The translations under genes and the position numbers were made by a program. Shown here one piece after another: positions 37,374-50,496 of a stretch of 64,000 nucleotides of DNA; position 1 is the first letter of the stretch, and each line of letters starts with the position of its first letter. Source of the stretch: Nymphaea colorata (Eukaryota > Streptophyta > Magnoliopsida > Nymphaeales > Nymphaeaceae). Location of the stretch: contig NC_045139.1 in NCBI RefSeq assembly GCF_008831285.2, positions 5,554,704 to 5,618,703 of the forward strand, given 5' to 3'. The notes under the pieces were generated by a model, which had not been told where the DNA came from, did no database searches, and saw only the letters and a list, made by a program, of their open reading frames with translations.

Positions 37374-37625
37374 GAGCTGTGCTTGCATCACATCGATGGT
37401 GGTCTCTTCTTAAAGAGTCAGTGTAACATGAAATGTCTTTTACTGACCTTTTTTGTATTGAAGAGTCTGTGGAGCCGTGTTTGCATCACATCGATGCGGG
37501 TGGTCTCTGTTTTAGAGAGTCCGTGTGATAAAATTTGTCTTTTATTGGTCTTTTTTGTATTGTGGAGTCTGTGTGACATAGAATTTGTACCTTACCGGTC
37601 ACTTTTGGGTTCTAGAGGCTGTCAA
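37374..37625 (+). repeat. ~100 bp tandem repeat, about 2.5 units
   Basis: Units start near 37374, 37472 and 37573. Units 1 and 2 share 'gcatcacatcgatg' and 'ttttttgtattg', and all three share an 'agtctgtgtgacat'/'ggtc' end. An open frame across the units (37344-37673) is a by-product and not called as a gene. Confidence 0.8.
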
Positions 37626-37629
37626 AGTC

Positions 37630-40600
37630 CCCAGCTATACAACTATGGGTTTGCTTTGAAGCCCACATTATAATTTGTTTAGGTTGTCTTTACGTCAACC
37701 CAAGTAACCATGTTGACTTGAAGGCTTTCAAGTCAGCCTAACTAACCATGTACACGGAGCCACGAATCTTTATAAAGCTGAAAGAAGGGTGGGCAAACCT
37801 TTTGAAATAAAAAATAAGCTTTCGTTCATAGAAGTAATAATATTAACATTATCTAGAAAACCATGTAGAGCGATAGAATTATGAAGTTTATTCAAAGGAT
37901 TTGATATTTTAAGAGCATGTAGATTTTTTATTTGTCTAATTATTTATCTATAAATCACTTATTTTTTGTGATATTATAATATGGTGAGGTGTGGACATTG
38001 AAGAGCGAGGGCTTGTGTACTACCAGAAGTCTACAGACATGGCACTCACATAATTGGGATTCGACTGACGAAGGAACATAATTATATATGAGTTACATAG
38101 AAAGTATGGATGTTCAAGCCAATGAATGATCATGTCTTTTTTTCCATGATATAAAAGGAAATATTAAATTGTTTTTTTTTTCTTGTTTCTCAGTGGCATA
38201 AATATCAGGATTTTCTCTAAGGGCTTACGTTTTTTTAATTTTTATTTCAAAGGAAGAGGGGTTGGGGGTTGAAGTTATGGACTAGGGTGAGAGGAGGAAT
38301 CATACGGGGAAATCAATACTAATGAATTGTTTAACATCTGATCTTTGGAATCTTTCACAAGTCTCGTTCTTGAGTTTTTTCCCGAAGAACTCCTATGAGC
38401 TTTTTAGAAGTCGCAAACCTTTCAGAGATATAGAAAAATCTTCATGGCTATAAAACACAGTGGACAATGAAGTTAGTTAAAATAAAAAGAAAGTCGTTAG
38501 CTTAAAAATGCACAGAACCATTATTAATTCGTTGGGCAATTCTGAAGTAAATACATCTAAAGAATAGACAAGAATAAAACGCATCTAAACTCTTTATATT
38601 TTTGAAAGAGTCTTTTCATGGTTAGTTTAAAAAGATCGACAAATCCATTTCTAAAAGTCAACTGTTAAATTAATTAAACTGCTCTTTTGCCTTCTAAGAA
38701 GAGAACATGAGGAATTGCCTAATCTTTTAAAGTCACTTAAGTTTTTTTCTGCTCATCTTTCTTGCATCAATGAAAAAATCACCTCATTATTTCTGAAATT
38801 AATAAATGTTGAGATATAGTTAGGCAAATTCACAATGTTATCTGATATGGACAAAGCGTTTGATAAACTTTTTGTTTTTGAATTGAGAGTTGGGGGAAAT
38901 TCAGGGAACATGATGGCAGGTTTGAGACTTGATCCAAAGTCTTCAACTTGACATCCTTTGCGTTTTCCTCTTAGCATCTGCTCCCTACATGTAGCGTTTG
39001 AGGTTAATACAAATCACCCAACATGAAGTTTGTTTACATTGAAAGTATTTTAATCAAAGTTTTGGTCAATCTTTCTTAATTTAGTGATAGCCTAGAGTTT
39101 AAATGACAGAATGCTATTTTTTCATTGATAGTACGAAACTTAGGTTTATTTTTAAGAATATTCCAAAGGGTAGTGTTCTTTCGTTTTCATTATCGCCAAT
39201 TCTTTAAGTGTGTTAATAAATATTTTCCAATTTCATAAATGGCTCAGAACTGAGAAGTGACCAATAAGCTGAGCATATTCTGAACCTCCAACTTGTAGTC
39301 ACGTTTTAAAGATCATGACAAGTTCAAATCACTGTCTGGTGAATGTAATAGAATAAAACCTCCCCTCTTAAAGGAGAGTTTTCACAGAGCAGTCTTTCTC
39401 TTCTTTCTCATGTTGGGCAATTTTGGGAAGAGCACCATCTTTACAAAGCCCAGAAAGAAATTTTCACAGCTGAAAAATATCAGAGATATTGAATATGCTA
39501 CCAAGAACGTCATATGCGCTTGTCCTCTAGGAATATTCTTAAGCCTGTGGGGATATGGTTCATATTTCAAAGAAAAGTTTGGGAAAAGGAGATGTATGCA
39601 ACTAGAGGTGAATCAGAATATACTTCTCTAGGTGATGCAATTGATGGAGACGTGATGGTAACATTCTAAAAGAAAAAGAAAGGAAAAAAAGTTTACTATA
39701 TTTTTTGTGATCTCTCCACCCTTTGAACTTTATTTCCAAGCGGCATAACCCCATTACTCTTCATCCTTTTCTTATCTAACAAGGCAAATTATGCAATAGC
39801 ATATCGTAAGTAAACTTATCTTAAGCTATAAACAGAAAAAGCAAAGGCATATAATACATTATTTCAAAAGCAGAAAAAGGATGTCAAGAGCCGAACAAGT
39901 TACAAAGGACAGTCAGGATCTACCTAGTCAGGATTCGGACAATGCCCTCTTGAAGTAGACCAAGTTTAGAACTAAGAACTAGAAACATTGGAAGAAGTTT
40001 TAATCTCTCGATAGTCTGTAAAATCTTCTCAAATAACATCAAAGAATTGAGCATTACTTGGTGAAATGATAAGGTTCTAAAACCGTCTGCACCAAGGATA
40101 AACGACTCAGAGTTCTATGGGTGCCGAGCTCCTTCATTAGAAACCAGTCCAGTACCGACCGACCTCCCGCAACCATCCTCAGCTAGTGCCCTTCATGTAC
40201 TACAATCACTATATTACTCCAACATCCAGTAACTCAAAAACTATGGAAACTTTTGATACTTGAAACAGTTTCACAGAGCTTCTAAAACACTATATTTAGC
40301 AGACTTTGCATTGTCGCATCTATCTTATTCGACTAAAAACAAGTTGGGTAGTTAAAGATAGCACTCGGACAAAAGAAATGAAAAAGGAGAGAACCATCCC
40401 GTAAAGTGAGATAGTAGGTTTTCCTATTCTTAGACGATGGGGCTCTTGTACCACTTTCCTTGACATGGACTGCACAAGTTGGACCGTATAATGAATCCGA
40501 TACTGACACTACCGGACGTGGACAATAGGCGACCAGAGTTGCATGTAAATCTGGATATGTAGGACCAAAATCCACCATTTTGAATCTAGATCTAGATTAA

Positions 40601-42237
40601 CAATATCCGATCGTATTGTTCATTCAGTTACGGTATGTCATTTTTGGCTTTGATGCATATGGCATTAGGGTTTATGTCACACTTGTGGGGACAATATGAA
40701 GGTTATCATTGAGAGGTTTATGCCGGCAATATCTTATCAGTTAGGTCACCAAAGCTGAAAAAAAAGGGAGTTGTTTTGCTTTTTTTTGTTGCGCCGCTTA
40801 TTATAATCTGCATTTTAAGTCTTACAAGAATGTCGTCGGCAAACAGTGCATGAATTTCAATAATACAGCTAACAAGAAAGAGCTCCCAATGTAGATGATG
40901 TGTTGGAAAAAATACTTAGATGATGTCGCTCCAAATTATCAATTCCAACCCTCCTGAAGATCCTGTCTTTCTCTTTTCTTTTTGGGTTTGATTATTACTG
41001 TGAGTAGTAAGCGGAGAATGTTGAAGATGACAAGGTGAAAATCCTTGATCAAGTATTGTCATAAGAAAACAAATCGTGTTCTTTATTGCATCACACATGA
41101 TCAAGGTGACCTATTTTTCTTGATTTTCTTGTAAACAAGAGGGAGACGGATCTTGCGTCTGTTGTAACTTTTGGCCGGATCCAATTCAAACTTGACTTCC
41201 ATTCTGTTTAGCTATACAGTAGAACTGTTTGCTTCCCTAGTTACTTTCAAAGTTTCAAGGAGGGGGAAGACAGGTTAACTTTTACAAGAAGAACATCTCT
41301 CGTGTTTGATTTTCATAACCAAGCTACCTAAGCACACCTCCCCCGTGACTAATGTCCACCAAAAATGCATTTTGATACATTTTTTTACTAGGAAGATATA
41401 ATTTTGTAGCAAACCATGATTTAAAGTGGCTTATCAAATGCATATGTGCCTGACCAGACACAAAAAGTTTAAAACTAAAATCACCACTCGTGGTTGCTTA
41501 AAATACATTGACAATAGCATATTTTGTCAATTAAGTTTTCGAGAATGACCCCACCAGTGTGCATCTCTTGCCTCATTGATAACGGCACCACAAAGAGCTT
41601 TACTTTCTGGAGTACAAAAAATGGCCGGTGATCGTGACGTTTTTCTGCTGGTCTGCCTGCGTAAAGTTAGCATCTGAACTCTCCAAGAAGACAACGGCCA
41701 GTCAGAAATTTTGATCTGAAAATTTGCACCGATAACCAGTCACACACTTGAGTGGCAGTATATGAGCTCTCTCTCTCTCTCACAAACACACGCGCACACA
41801 CAGTTTTTGGTGGGAATAGCATCTAAAACAAAGGAGTACGTAATCTTCTTGATTTTTTAGGCAAACTACATTAGCATATCTTACCAACTTTTCAGAACAT
41901 AAATTCGAAATATTTGCTGCACCTTTCCAGCAAGCTGGAGTGGTTGGTTACAATATAGCAGGAGCGCCAAGCAGAGTCTCTACTTGGAAATAGCATCAAA
42001 TCCTCCATCTGTTGTTCATACTTTCCTTGACAAATTAAACATATATGCTCGAACCAGCAATAGATTTAGCATATCTCCAAGAATCGAATGAACTTTTCCT
42101 AGTTCCAAAGAAATGGCCGCCTTTTTGTCCACAATCACATGATAATCAATCTTACCCACTAAGAGTTGCTTCATAAAAATACAAATGCCTGTCAAACTTC
42201 GCTGGTATATAACAACGTGTAATTTATATTTCTGTTG
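37630..42237. other. Intergenic DNA, no gene seen
   Basis: AT-rich with stops in all frames, and one short CT/AC-rich simple stretch near 41767-41802. Several 60-80 codon open frames occur (for example 38753-38977 minus and 39410-39631 plus) but none shows recognisable motifs, splice continuity or compositional change. No RNA gene recognised. Confidence 0.5.
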
Positions 42238-43773
42238 TCATTGTATTGGAATAGGAGACAGAAGTGTGAACGTGTCACTTTGATCTGGAGGCTCGGCCAG
42301 ATTCAAAGGGGGAAGGGAGAAGTGACTGTAAGTAGAGCTACCCCTTCTCATCTCTCTCATGGTAACTAAGGCAGCCAGTGTGTTTCTGAAGATGCTGTCT
42401 TCTATTGCTGCAATGTCCACCGTTTTCTCGGTCCTTTCTTGCATCTCTGTGGGGAATACCGTCTGCATTGTGCTCTCACATTCTTTGATCAAGTTCGATA
42501 GCAGATCCGTGGTGAAGAATGGCTGCTGCAGGACCTTCTGAATGAAGGGCAACCGCAATAAACCACCAGTTCTCTTGTCATACTTCTTCAGGATCTTGGC
42601 AATACCTGAAATACCAATTACATAATTTCCTGTAAATTTTGCAGTTCATTTGAATATAAGGAATACCCATTTGTGTCTGCACGCAGATTTTTTGTGCTTC
42701 AAGAAGAATATAATTACTTTCTACAAATTTTCCCTGTTTGACTTAAACTTTCCAGCTTAATCGCTATGCTGATTTCATATCATAAATCAAAAGCGAGAGC
42801 AATCTTTCACCTGCATGTGTTTCAGCTCCTCCCCCCCGCAAATACGCGTTTCCTCTCCCTTCTTAATTTATTTAAGAAAAACTCATTTTCTTGTTCTTTT
42901 ATTTAAGAAAATCTGAAATGGCCATATGGTGTTGTTCTATTAGTTTCACAACTAGGAGAAAGATCAGAGGAAAGAAAAAAATATTTTCACTTTTTGTCCC
43001 TTTTAATTTTAAAATTGGGAATATAAAGAGAGGATACTGGAGTCGCTTTCTCCTCTTTGCAGTAGGATCAGAAAACCCAAAAAGAATCGGAGAAGAACCT
43101 GTATAATTGAGACTGCTATAGTTCTCCAAAAGCACCATCTCTCCATGGAAATTAACCATCTCCTTTCTCAACTTCCCCATCTCCTCTTTGTACTCGCTCT
43201 CCGACATCCTTCTCCCATTTGGTCCCAACGTCGCCGTCACATTCTGAATCCGCTCTTGCAATTCCTACAGAAAACAAGCAAGAAATTTTCTGGTGACCGG
43301 CCTTCTCCAATCTTCCAACTCCAACCAATACAAAAATATCAATGCAAACCGCCAAGAACATTAGAAAGAAAGACAAAGCTCTGATACCTCCTTCAATCCT
43401 CTACCAAAAAGAAATCACCAAATCAAAACCAAGAAAAAAGAAAGCAATTTCAGTATCCCAGCTTCTATACAAAAAGCCGAGAACCCAAATCACCAACCTT
43501 CTGCCTTATGACAAACTCCTCCTCCTGCTCCATAAAGAAGGCATTGAACTTCTCAATCTCGGCATTCAACAGGAAGATGAACTCCTCCTCCTCCTCCGAC
43601 ACCCTCGTCGAAGCACAACCAGAGGAAGCGGGGCCATTGCTGTTGGCTTCCTCCTCCAGCGTGGTGCATATCAATCTCACCCTCTTCTTCAGGTCCTTGT
43701 AGGAAACGAACTTGTCCCTCCATTCCGGCAGCGTTTCTTCTATCTGCCTCTTCAATCTCTTGCCAAATTTCAT
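42238..43773 (-). CDS. SPX: SPX-domain protein, phosphate-status sensor (SPX1/2/3 type), 3 exons, 269 aa
   Basis: Minus-strand exons: 43498-43773, 43099-43264, 42238-42605; introns of 233 and 493 bp, GT..AG, frame continuous to TGA. The protein starts [18 protein letters not shown], the hallmark of the SPX N-terminus, with SYKDLKKRV at residues 24-32 giving the conserved Tyr and Lys residues (Y25, K29) of the inositol-pyrophosphate pocket. A second conserved helix is [20 protein letters not shown]. Exon 3 opens with [11 protein letters not shown] (about 151-161), the third basic helix of the pocket. The remainder ([18 protein letters not shown] onward) is the SPX-family C-terminal region. With no EXS, RING or MFS domain, it belongs to the stand-alone SPX class of about 250-290 aa. 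These nuclear or cytosolic proteins bind inositol pyrophosphates and then hold PHR-type MYB factors inactive when phosphate is sufficient. Two P1BS motifs upstream fit PHR feedback control. Which SPX1, 2 or 3 it matches is not resolved. Confidence 0.95.
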
Positions 43774-43948
43774 GTTGGTATGATCCCTTTCTGCAGGGGA
43801 AACTGCCTACAGGGATGCTGAGCAAGTAGTGGCGTTGTTGGCGTCAATTTATTGCGAGGTTGAAGTCGAAGAGGCGGTGGTAGGAGTCCACATTCTTAAT
43901 TTAATGAAAGCCTGTGAGGGAAAAAAGCAGGTGAGAGAATATCTGAGG

Positions 43949-43956
43949 GCATATGC
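43949..43956. promoter_or_regulatory. P1BS motif (PHR1 binding site) upstream of SPX
   Basis: GCATATGC matches GNATATNC, the site bound by PHR1-type MYB factors in phosphate-starvation genes. It lies 176 bases before the SPX start codon. The motif is nearly palindromic, so it has no strand. Confidence 0.55.
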
Positions 43957-44015
43957 GAAGCGTGTCACTGTTGTAAGGAAAAAAGACGAAGCTTGGGAGC
44001 TAAAAATCATCCATC

Positions 44016-44023
44016 GGATATTC
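44016..44023. promoter_or_regulatory. Second P1BS motif upstream of SPX
   Basis: GGATATTC matches GNATATNC and lies 243 bases before the SPX start codon, 67 bases from the first site. P1BS sites often occur more than once in SPX promoters. Confidence 0.5.
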
Positions 44024-44119
44024 TTTCTTTCGTTCACTTTTATGTTCTCACAGAAGTCCCGTCGACTCCATTGGTTAGGTTGACAGTCTTCTTTGGGGAG
44101 GCATTGGGAATTCAATGCA

Positions 44120-45290
44120 GCGAACAGTGACTCTGTGAGGGGGAGAGCATGATTCCTCAGAATCTTCTTTGCTTCCCTTTATTTTAATGGTGATCTTGAC
44201 CGTTTGATAGTTCGTGATCTAGGTCTGGTTATCTATCTGCGTGTCTTCTAGTGTCCTTTTTCCTTCTTCGCCGCGTCTCTGATATTGACCGTTGATTTTT
44301 TCTGATCTTGTGGTTATCAGAGTTATGTGCTTAGAAATGACTCTTTATCACATGCATAGATCCGCATATATTGAAATGTTTTTCAAAAGCTTTGAGAAAT
44401 TATAGCAAAACACTCAACTACTGATGTATCATATTGTCACAAAAATGCAGTTTTTTTGCCAAAAAAAGGGAGTTTCAACATATTATAAAGTTACCTCATG
44501 TGATTAAAACAACCTTTCTTTTTAGCTATTTTATCCTAATTGCAACTTCTGTAAGATTTCCTGCAGGGCTGTAAAAACCCTGAAAATCCACATAAGAATC
44601 ATGCTCTTTTTAGTAGATATAAGAATTTAGAAACAAAAAGTATATTTTTCCCAATTATGAAAATTTTATTTACATATTTATATTGGAATATAACTTTGTA
44701 TGAATTCATGGGTTGTCAGGCATCTTGTTTAACTCTGCAGCTAATTTTCAAAATTCTAAAATTGTAATTGAAATATTCTCGTAACCAATAAAACTTTTTG
44801 AAATCTACGAATACATCCCTTCTCTTTCATCAAAAATTTAAATCTTAAATACCACCTCTCTCTCTCTTAAGAAACTAGTAAATGTTAGATAATTAGATGC
44901 TAAACGGATGATGAACACTCTCAACTCTTGATTTTTTTCTATATTAACACAAGTTTGGATTCAATACAATGATATATTGGAAATGTGAAGGTGAAAGTAC
45001 TTAAATCTAAGAATCAAGCTTCTACATAAACTAGAAAAGCAGCTGTTTTTCACATTTCTTTGAAATAATCTGGTGTGCCCTTTACGTAGGACTCCATGAC
45101 GACCTTATCTTATCACAAAAGCGATCATTATGCTTTCCGTTTAACACAGGCTAAGGTGAGAGAGAGAGAGAGAGAGAAAGAATTGGAAAGTGGTGCAATC
45201 TTTGCTTCCCTTTCAAACTACATATCTCTTGAGCACCAACTTCATAAGTAATTGATAAATTGATCAGTCTCTTTGAAGGTAGGCCACAAA
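44120..45290. other. Upstream and intergenic DNA beyond the SPX gene
   Basis: AT-rich, with a short (GA)n at 45157-45178 and no recognisable gene. It holds the distal part of the SPX upstream region. Confidence 0.5.
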
Positions 45291-45295
45291 TCAGG

Positions 45296-45358
<63 letters not shown>
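45296..45358. repeat. (CT)n(AT)n compound microsatellite
   Basis: About 11 CT units followed directly by about 20 AT units. Confidence 0.95.
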
Positions 45359-45362
<4 letters not shown>

Positions 45363-45566
45363 GAATGAGTTTGAGAAGGTCGTTGGGTAGTGAGGAACCT
45401 TGAAACATGATATTCTTGGAGGCAAAAAGTGTTCTGGTCTTGACGGTGCCACTAAGACCCTGTGTTTGACCATTAGGACTTGCTGTATCATTGAATTGGT
45501 CATGGTACAACAAAGGAATCTTTTCCTCTTTATGCTATTCTCGCATGGCTCGACCCAATGGTCAAG

Positions 45567-45742
45567 GGTGGAGTAAAAAATTTTTTATAAAGGGGCTGAA
45601 TTAAAGTTTTTAAATTTTGATTGGTGTCCAAATATTATTTTTTAAAAATTTTATATAAAAAAAATTTACATGTAAATATTTTTAAAAAGAAATTGAAGTG
45701 GGGCTACGGCCCATGCAGGCCCTCGCTGGCTTCGCCTTGCCA
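45567..45742 (-). mobile_element. MITE-like element, 'ggagccag' family, inverted copy
   Basis: Read on the minus strand it begins 'ggcaaggcgaagccagcg' and ends in a decayed 'tttttactccacc', matching 16629-16803 and 54809-54988 along its length, including the AT-rich core and 'aaaactttaattcag'. Confidence 0.6.
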
Positions 45743-46031
45743 ATGGTTATAAGCTTGAACTATAACAAGCTCATGGGGCTCAAACACAAGCCAAATTAAA
45801 AAGACCAAATTAGAAAATTATTTTACTTAATGCTAAACTAGAAAATTATTTTACTTAATATTAGGCCATTTGTTAAGACATTACAAATGTGACGATGTTG
45901 GTGAAATACTCCAACCAACTGCCTCCATCTTATAAACAGTTTTCCAATGAGGTTCTTAGGAGTGAGGAAACCATGGATACAGGACTAAAAGTTTAAACAT
46001 AACCCGAGTGAGTGGCGAGCTATGTTACCAA

Positions 46032-46341
46032 AGTGCGGGGTGTGGGTGCGGGTGCCGGTGTCAGAACGGCACATCTTAAAAAATTTAGGTGTGGGCAGTA
46101 CAGTGAGGGTATTTTATTATTATTATTATATATATATAACAAAATAAATATGTATATATTATTATTACAATTTAGTTATTAATGTATATAAAATACTTGA
46201 ATAATTGTATTGCACAGAAAAATTTCAGAACAACATATAAGTAATTTAATAATATGACATTCTAACTAGCATCGGGTGTGAGTCGAAGCCGCACCCATAT
46301 CTGATGCGCACCCGACTCTATGCGACTCGGGTGCGGCACTT
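46032..46341 (-). repeat. Dispersed ~0.3 kb repeat, family R, copy 3
   Basis: Reverse-complement match to 2334-2625 and 15085-15420, with the TAA-type run near 46112-46127 and GC-rich ends ('gtgcggggtgtgggtgcggg' and 'gcgactcgggtgcggcac'). Confidence 0.7.
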
Positions 46342-46344
46342 AGG

Positions 46345-47780
46345 TGGCGAGTGGTGTGCACTTGCCTCAATGACAAATATCCCTATCGATGAAAACACAA
46401 TAAATATAGATTCTACAGGGTAAAAGAATAGCAAATGGTCTAAAGAGGGTTTAATTATGAAAAGCCCACGTGTACAACTTGGGACCTTAGGCGGCGTATG
46501 GTTTAGAATTTTGGTTCAAGAATCAAAATTTCAGAATCATAATTTCTCCTCAAACTGAAATGAAATCAAAATTTCACGTTTTAGTTTTTTTAATTTAAAA
46601 AAAAAAATACCCTATTTGTTTAACAATTTTTTTTTTTTAAATAAGCATTTTGATCCTACCTTAAGGTTGTTTGGCAACCATAACATAATGTTAAGATCTC
46701 ATGAACCCTCCAAAAGAAGATAGGACTTGCAAGTGTTCCAAGTGTTCCATAAGCCTGCTTTATTTTTTAAGGGCAGATTCTTAGAGTAGTAACAATACTC
46801 CTTAGTTCTTTCACAAAGAACTTAGTTTGTGAAGCTATATATATACATATAAAGAACAAATATATAAAAATAAATAAAGTTTGTGAGTGTGGGCAACTGC
46901 CCACACTAGCCACCATGTGGCTCCCCCACTACAAAGATGCTATGTTTTAGGGGTAGAATGGGTTTCTCTATCTAAGAGACAGAGCAGCAGCATATTATTA
47001 GGCCAAGGAATATGCTGTCTAGGCCTACGTGCATTAAGGAAGGGTAAGTGAAAGTGGGTGCATGCATATGTGTGTGTTGGTGTGAGAGATTTGAGAAGTA
47101 ACCGGGGATCAGAAAAAGGAATATGCCGTCTCCATGAGGAAGACGCAAGTCAGCTAACGAGTACAGAAGGAAGAGTCACATGCAGGGAAACTGCTGGTTT
47201 CTCGGCGAGGATCCAGGCAAGATCTTGGACAACATACATGTGAAAGAAAATCAGCATGCAACCAATGCCTCGTCTTCAAAGAAGTTAGTTGTATATTTAT
47301 AAGGAAGGCGAGAATGCAGAAAAATAAACTAAAGTAAAAACGACAAGAAAAAAGAAAAGAGGTTGGAAAGAGAGTGAGACTCTGTTTTTGTCGACGGCAA
47401 GAAGTTAGGTACGTGGTGGGATGGAGCCAAGGGGGGCCGTAGCCCCCCCTTATGTTTTAAAAGATTAAACCATTGTCACAAAAAAAGTGTACCGGTATTA
47501 TATGGTGAGAAATTTTTTTGGTATGATACGACAAAGTTATATATCTCAAGAATTATCTTTAAAAAATCATAGCAAACTTTTAAAAAATTTAAAAGATTTA
47601 ATAAATCTTGACGACACACGAAAGTTTTTAAGGGAGCCACTAATAACACACCAACAGTTTGTAACTGGTAGGACGCAGGCCGAAGGTACTGTAGCTGTCA
47701 CAGAAAACCAAGGCTGTGTTGTCGTCCTGACATTCCAAAACCTCTTCTGTCAGTTATTGTAGTAACTGAGCTTGTTATGA
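46345..47780. other. Intergenic DNA, no gene seen
   Basis: AT-rich. It includes the partial 'ggagccaaggggggccgtag' end of the dispersed MITE-like family at about 47424-47455. Open frames at 47058-47243 and 47487-47762 have no recognised motif. Confidence 0.45.

Positions 47781-47784
<4 letters not shown>

Positions 47785-47839
<55 letters not shown>
47785..47839. repeat. (AT)n microsatellite
   Basis: About 27 uninterrupted AT units. Confidence 0.95.
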
Positions 47840-47843
<4 letters not shown>

Positions 47844-48549
47844 GGGAGAAAGAGAAAGAAATGAGAAAAATAAAAAAAAAACATGTGAAATGATGTGTTT
47901 TAAGTACACATATCGAGTTGCGCCACCAATACACGACTGGAGCTACCGCGGCTTCACATGTTAATTTTAGTAGACCCGCTCTAATGTCAAATAATCAGCC
48001 CAAACCCTATCTATCACGAACCGAATACCCAACTACTCGCTACCCCACCCCTTGCCTACATTTACCTACCAGCACTAAAATTTGCCATTTCATATATAAA
48101 TCCACCGTCCATCTATCCATCTGCCTGTCTCCCAAACATAGCCCCATGTGAAACATCCAGACCAACCAAAGGATTTCAACTTCTCTCTCTTTCTCTCTCT
48201 CTCTCCCTCTACATATATATATATATAAAAGTTGATACAAACTAAGCGACTTTTGTAAAGGGACAAAAGCATGACCCATTTATATTAATTATTAAAGTTT
48301 GTTGTGCAATGCAACCTTATAGATATGATCTTAAAAATAAATTGGTGATTTATTAAGCTAGTCATTTTTTTTTTCTTACTTTGATAATGTCTCTGGAATA
48401 ATTGAAAAATAAAAAGTTCTTATAACGTCAAAATTTTGATAGTAGAAAAGATTTTTTTTTAAAAAAACAACTTAACCAAAATCATGATTCATATTAAATG
48501 ATTGTGTATAAACATAATAAGACATTCACATTTTGTTTATACCTTCCGA

Positions 48550-48635
48550 TAGAGAGCCTGTTTGGGGAGTTAGGTGACAGTAGCGCCACCAAGACTCTGT
48601 TTCGGGACTTAGGTGGCAGTAGCGCCACCATCTGC
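48550..48635 (+). repeat. ~40 bp tandem duplication
   Basis: Two adjacent units share 'gtttgggg/gtttcggg' then 'ttaggtggcagtagcgccac'. Non-coding; the rest of 47.84-50.27 kb shows no gene. Confidence 0.7.
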
Positions 48636-50275
48636 AGTTGATGAAAATAGCACTTACGGGAATCAAACCGAAAAAATAATTCATGTTCTACGCAAAACTT
48701 TTCTAGTTAGGACATTGGAAGAACTTTTCTGAAGTTGGTCTGTTAAGGAACTGATTACCACTTATTTTTCTCCGCCACAAAAGAGTATGTGTGTGAATAT
48801 GCTGGTGTAGCGTTTTTTCCCAGTATGGTGTACCTTTCCTAGGAAAGTTAATTCTTGGAAATTAACCCTATGAAAGAAAATTTGGTTTTTCACAGGGAGA
48901 TTCTTAAAGAACTTCTTATGAGGCATCTTCTGAAGTCTGGAACGCTTGTTCTAAGGTATATGGCCATTAGCATTTATAACAACAACATTGGGTGTTTGGA
49001 ACACACACTTGCAACACATTTTCCAGGAATACAAAGGATTTTTTTATTTTGGCAACAAACATTGTGATTATATCTAGCATCTAATCCTTGAATCCAAAAA
49101 TAATATCCACAATCACACCGTGTTTCATGAAATAAGAACTTGGTATTCTTGGATCATGATGCCTTTTAAGAATATATGTTTCAAACATACCTTGCACTCT
49201 ATATATTTTCACTAATCATATCCATAATATAGATAGATTTATATTGATTTGCTTCAAATGATGCACAAGTTATATAATTGAACACATAACCTGATCCGTC
49301 TAGTCTTCTTAGGTTGCATTTGATAGCCTCGAATCTTAGATCCAACATGGCTGTTAAGCTCGTCATGGATCAGCGAAAGACGAACAAAGGTTGAAAGCAC
49401 GAGCTTGATAAATTACATATGAATTATGAAGTCGATATGTTCACCTCGTCTCAGCTCGTTTATATGTATTTGTATGTTTTCATTAGTACACATAGTCATG
49501 AAATGAAATCTATAAAGCATTTTTTTAAAAAAGAAAAGCATTATTGTTTTCTTGTTTAAATTTTTTTCCCGCATGTATGATCAGCCGAGCTGGGTCGAGC
49601 TCGTTTAGTTTTGGCATATTCTCATTAATTTACTACCAACTAGGGAGATCAACAAAATACATTAAATATTTTATCAACATCGAATTAGAACTGTACTGCA
49701 TCATTTTGCTGAGTAAGTGTATTGAGAGAAGGAACCCGAAAAAATATATCAAGATCAAGATCAAACAATGCTTGATTTGGTCCAGTTTATGCTCCAGGTC
49801 GAGCTAGTTCGATCGACACATAAACAACATCTTACAATTCATGCATAAGTTAAGGGAACCAAAGTCCTTGGTTGGGAACTTATGGGCATGTGTGGGCAGT
49901 AGCCTACACGGTATCACTAATTTTTTATTTATTTATATATTGGTGTTCTCAACTATACATTTGGGAACTTAAATAAAAGGTACTTTTGTCATTGACTAAA
50001 TTTTGTTCACTAAATTTTGTTCACTTTCATGTTTATCTGTATGTGTGTGAATAAAATAAAAGGTACTTTTGTCATTAACTAAATTTTGTGTGTCAGCATG
50101 ACACATACATGTAACCAGTTTTGCTCATCAGACTTTTCCTCTAATCCGTATATAAAAGACATCTATTTCAAGCATAATCAAAATATTTATTAGCGGAAGT
50201 GAACCCATTTGGGTTAGGGGTCCAAGTAACCAAAAATGTAACCATGTTTGATGTTTCATTTCGAACTCATACTGG

Positions 50276-50496
50276 TTTTTTTTTTTTTAAAGGGTGGATG
50301 ATTCATTCCATCACCCTTAAAGAGAGGCCGCTGCCCCTCCTCTCTGTCCACCGCCTAGGTTTTCACAGAGCGTGTTCATACTGGTTTAAAAGTAAAGCGC
50401 ACTAAAACATGACAACGACCACTTCAAGACTCGAACCTAAGTTCTTAAAAGAGCCGAACCACCTTCCCACCTAGTACACTACCACCCCCTCAAGGT
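50276..50496 (-). mobile_element. tRNA-derived SINE with poly(A) tail and target-site duplication
   Basis: Read on the minus strand it starts 'gagggggtggtagtgtacta' with an A-box-like block, has a B-box GGTTCGAGTCT about 45 bases on, and ends in a 13-base A tail (T run 50276-50288 on the plus strand). It is flanked by a direct repeat, 'gaactcatactggttt' at 50263-50278 and 50497-50512, the target duplication expected of LINE-driven retroposition. A second copy is at 57412-57612. The T run makes the exact boundary uncertain by a few bases. Confidence 0.85.

Noticed and set aside
43553-43825. Longer minus-strand frame overlapping the SPX start, considered as an upstream ORF
   Set aside because: It opens at TTG, not ATG, and has no SPX similarity; no upstream ATG that would interfere was seen.
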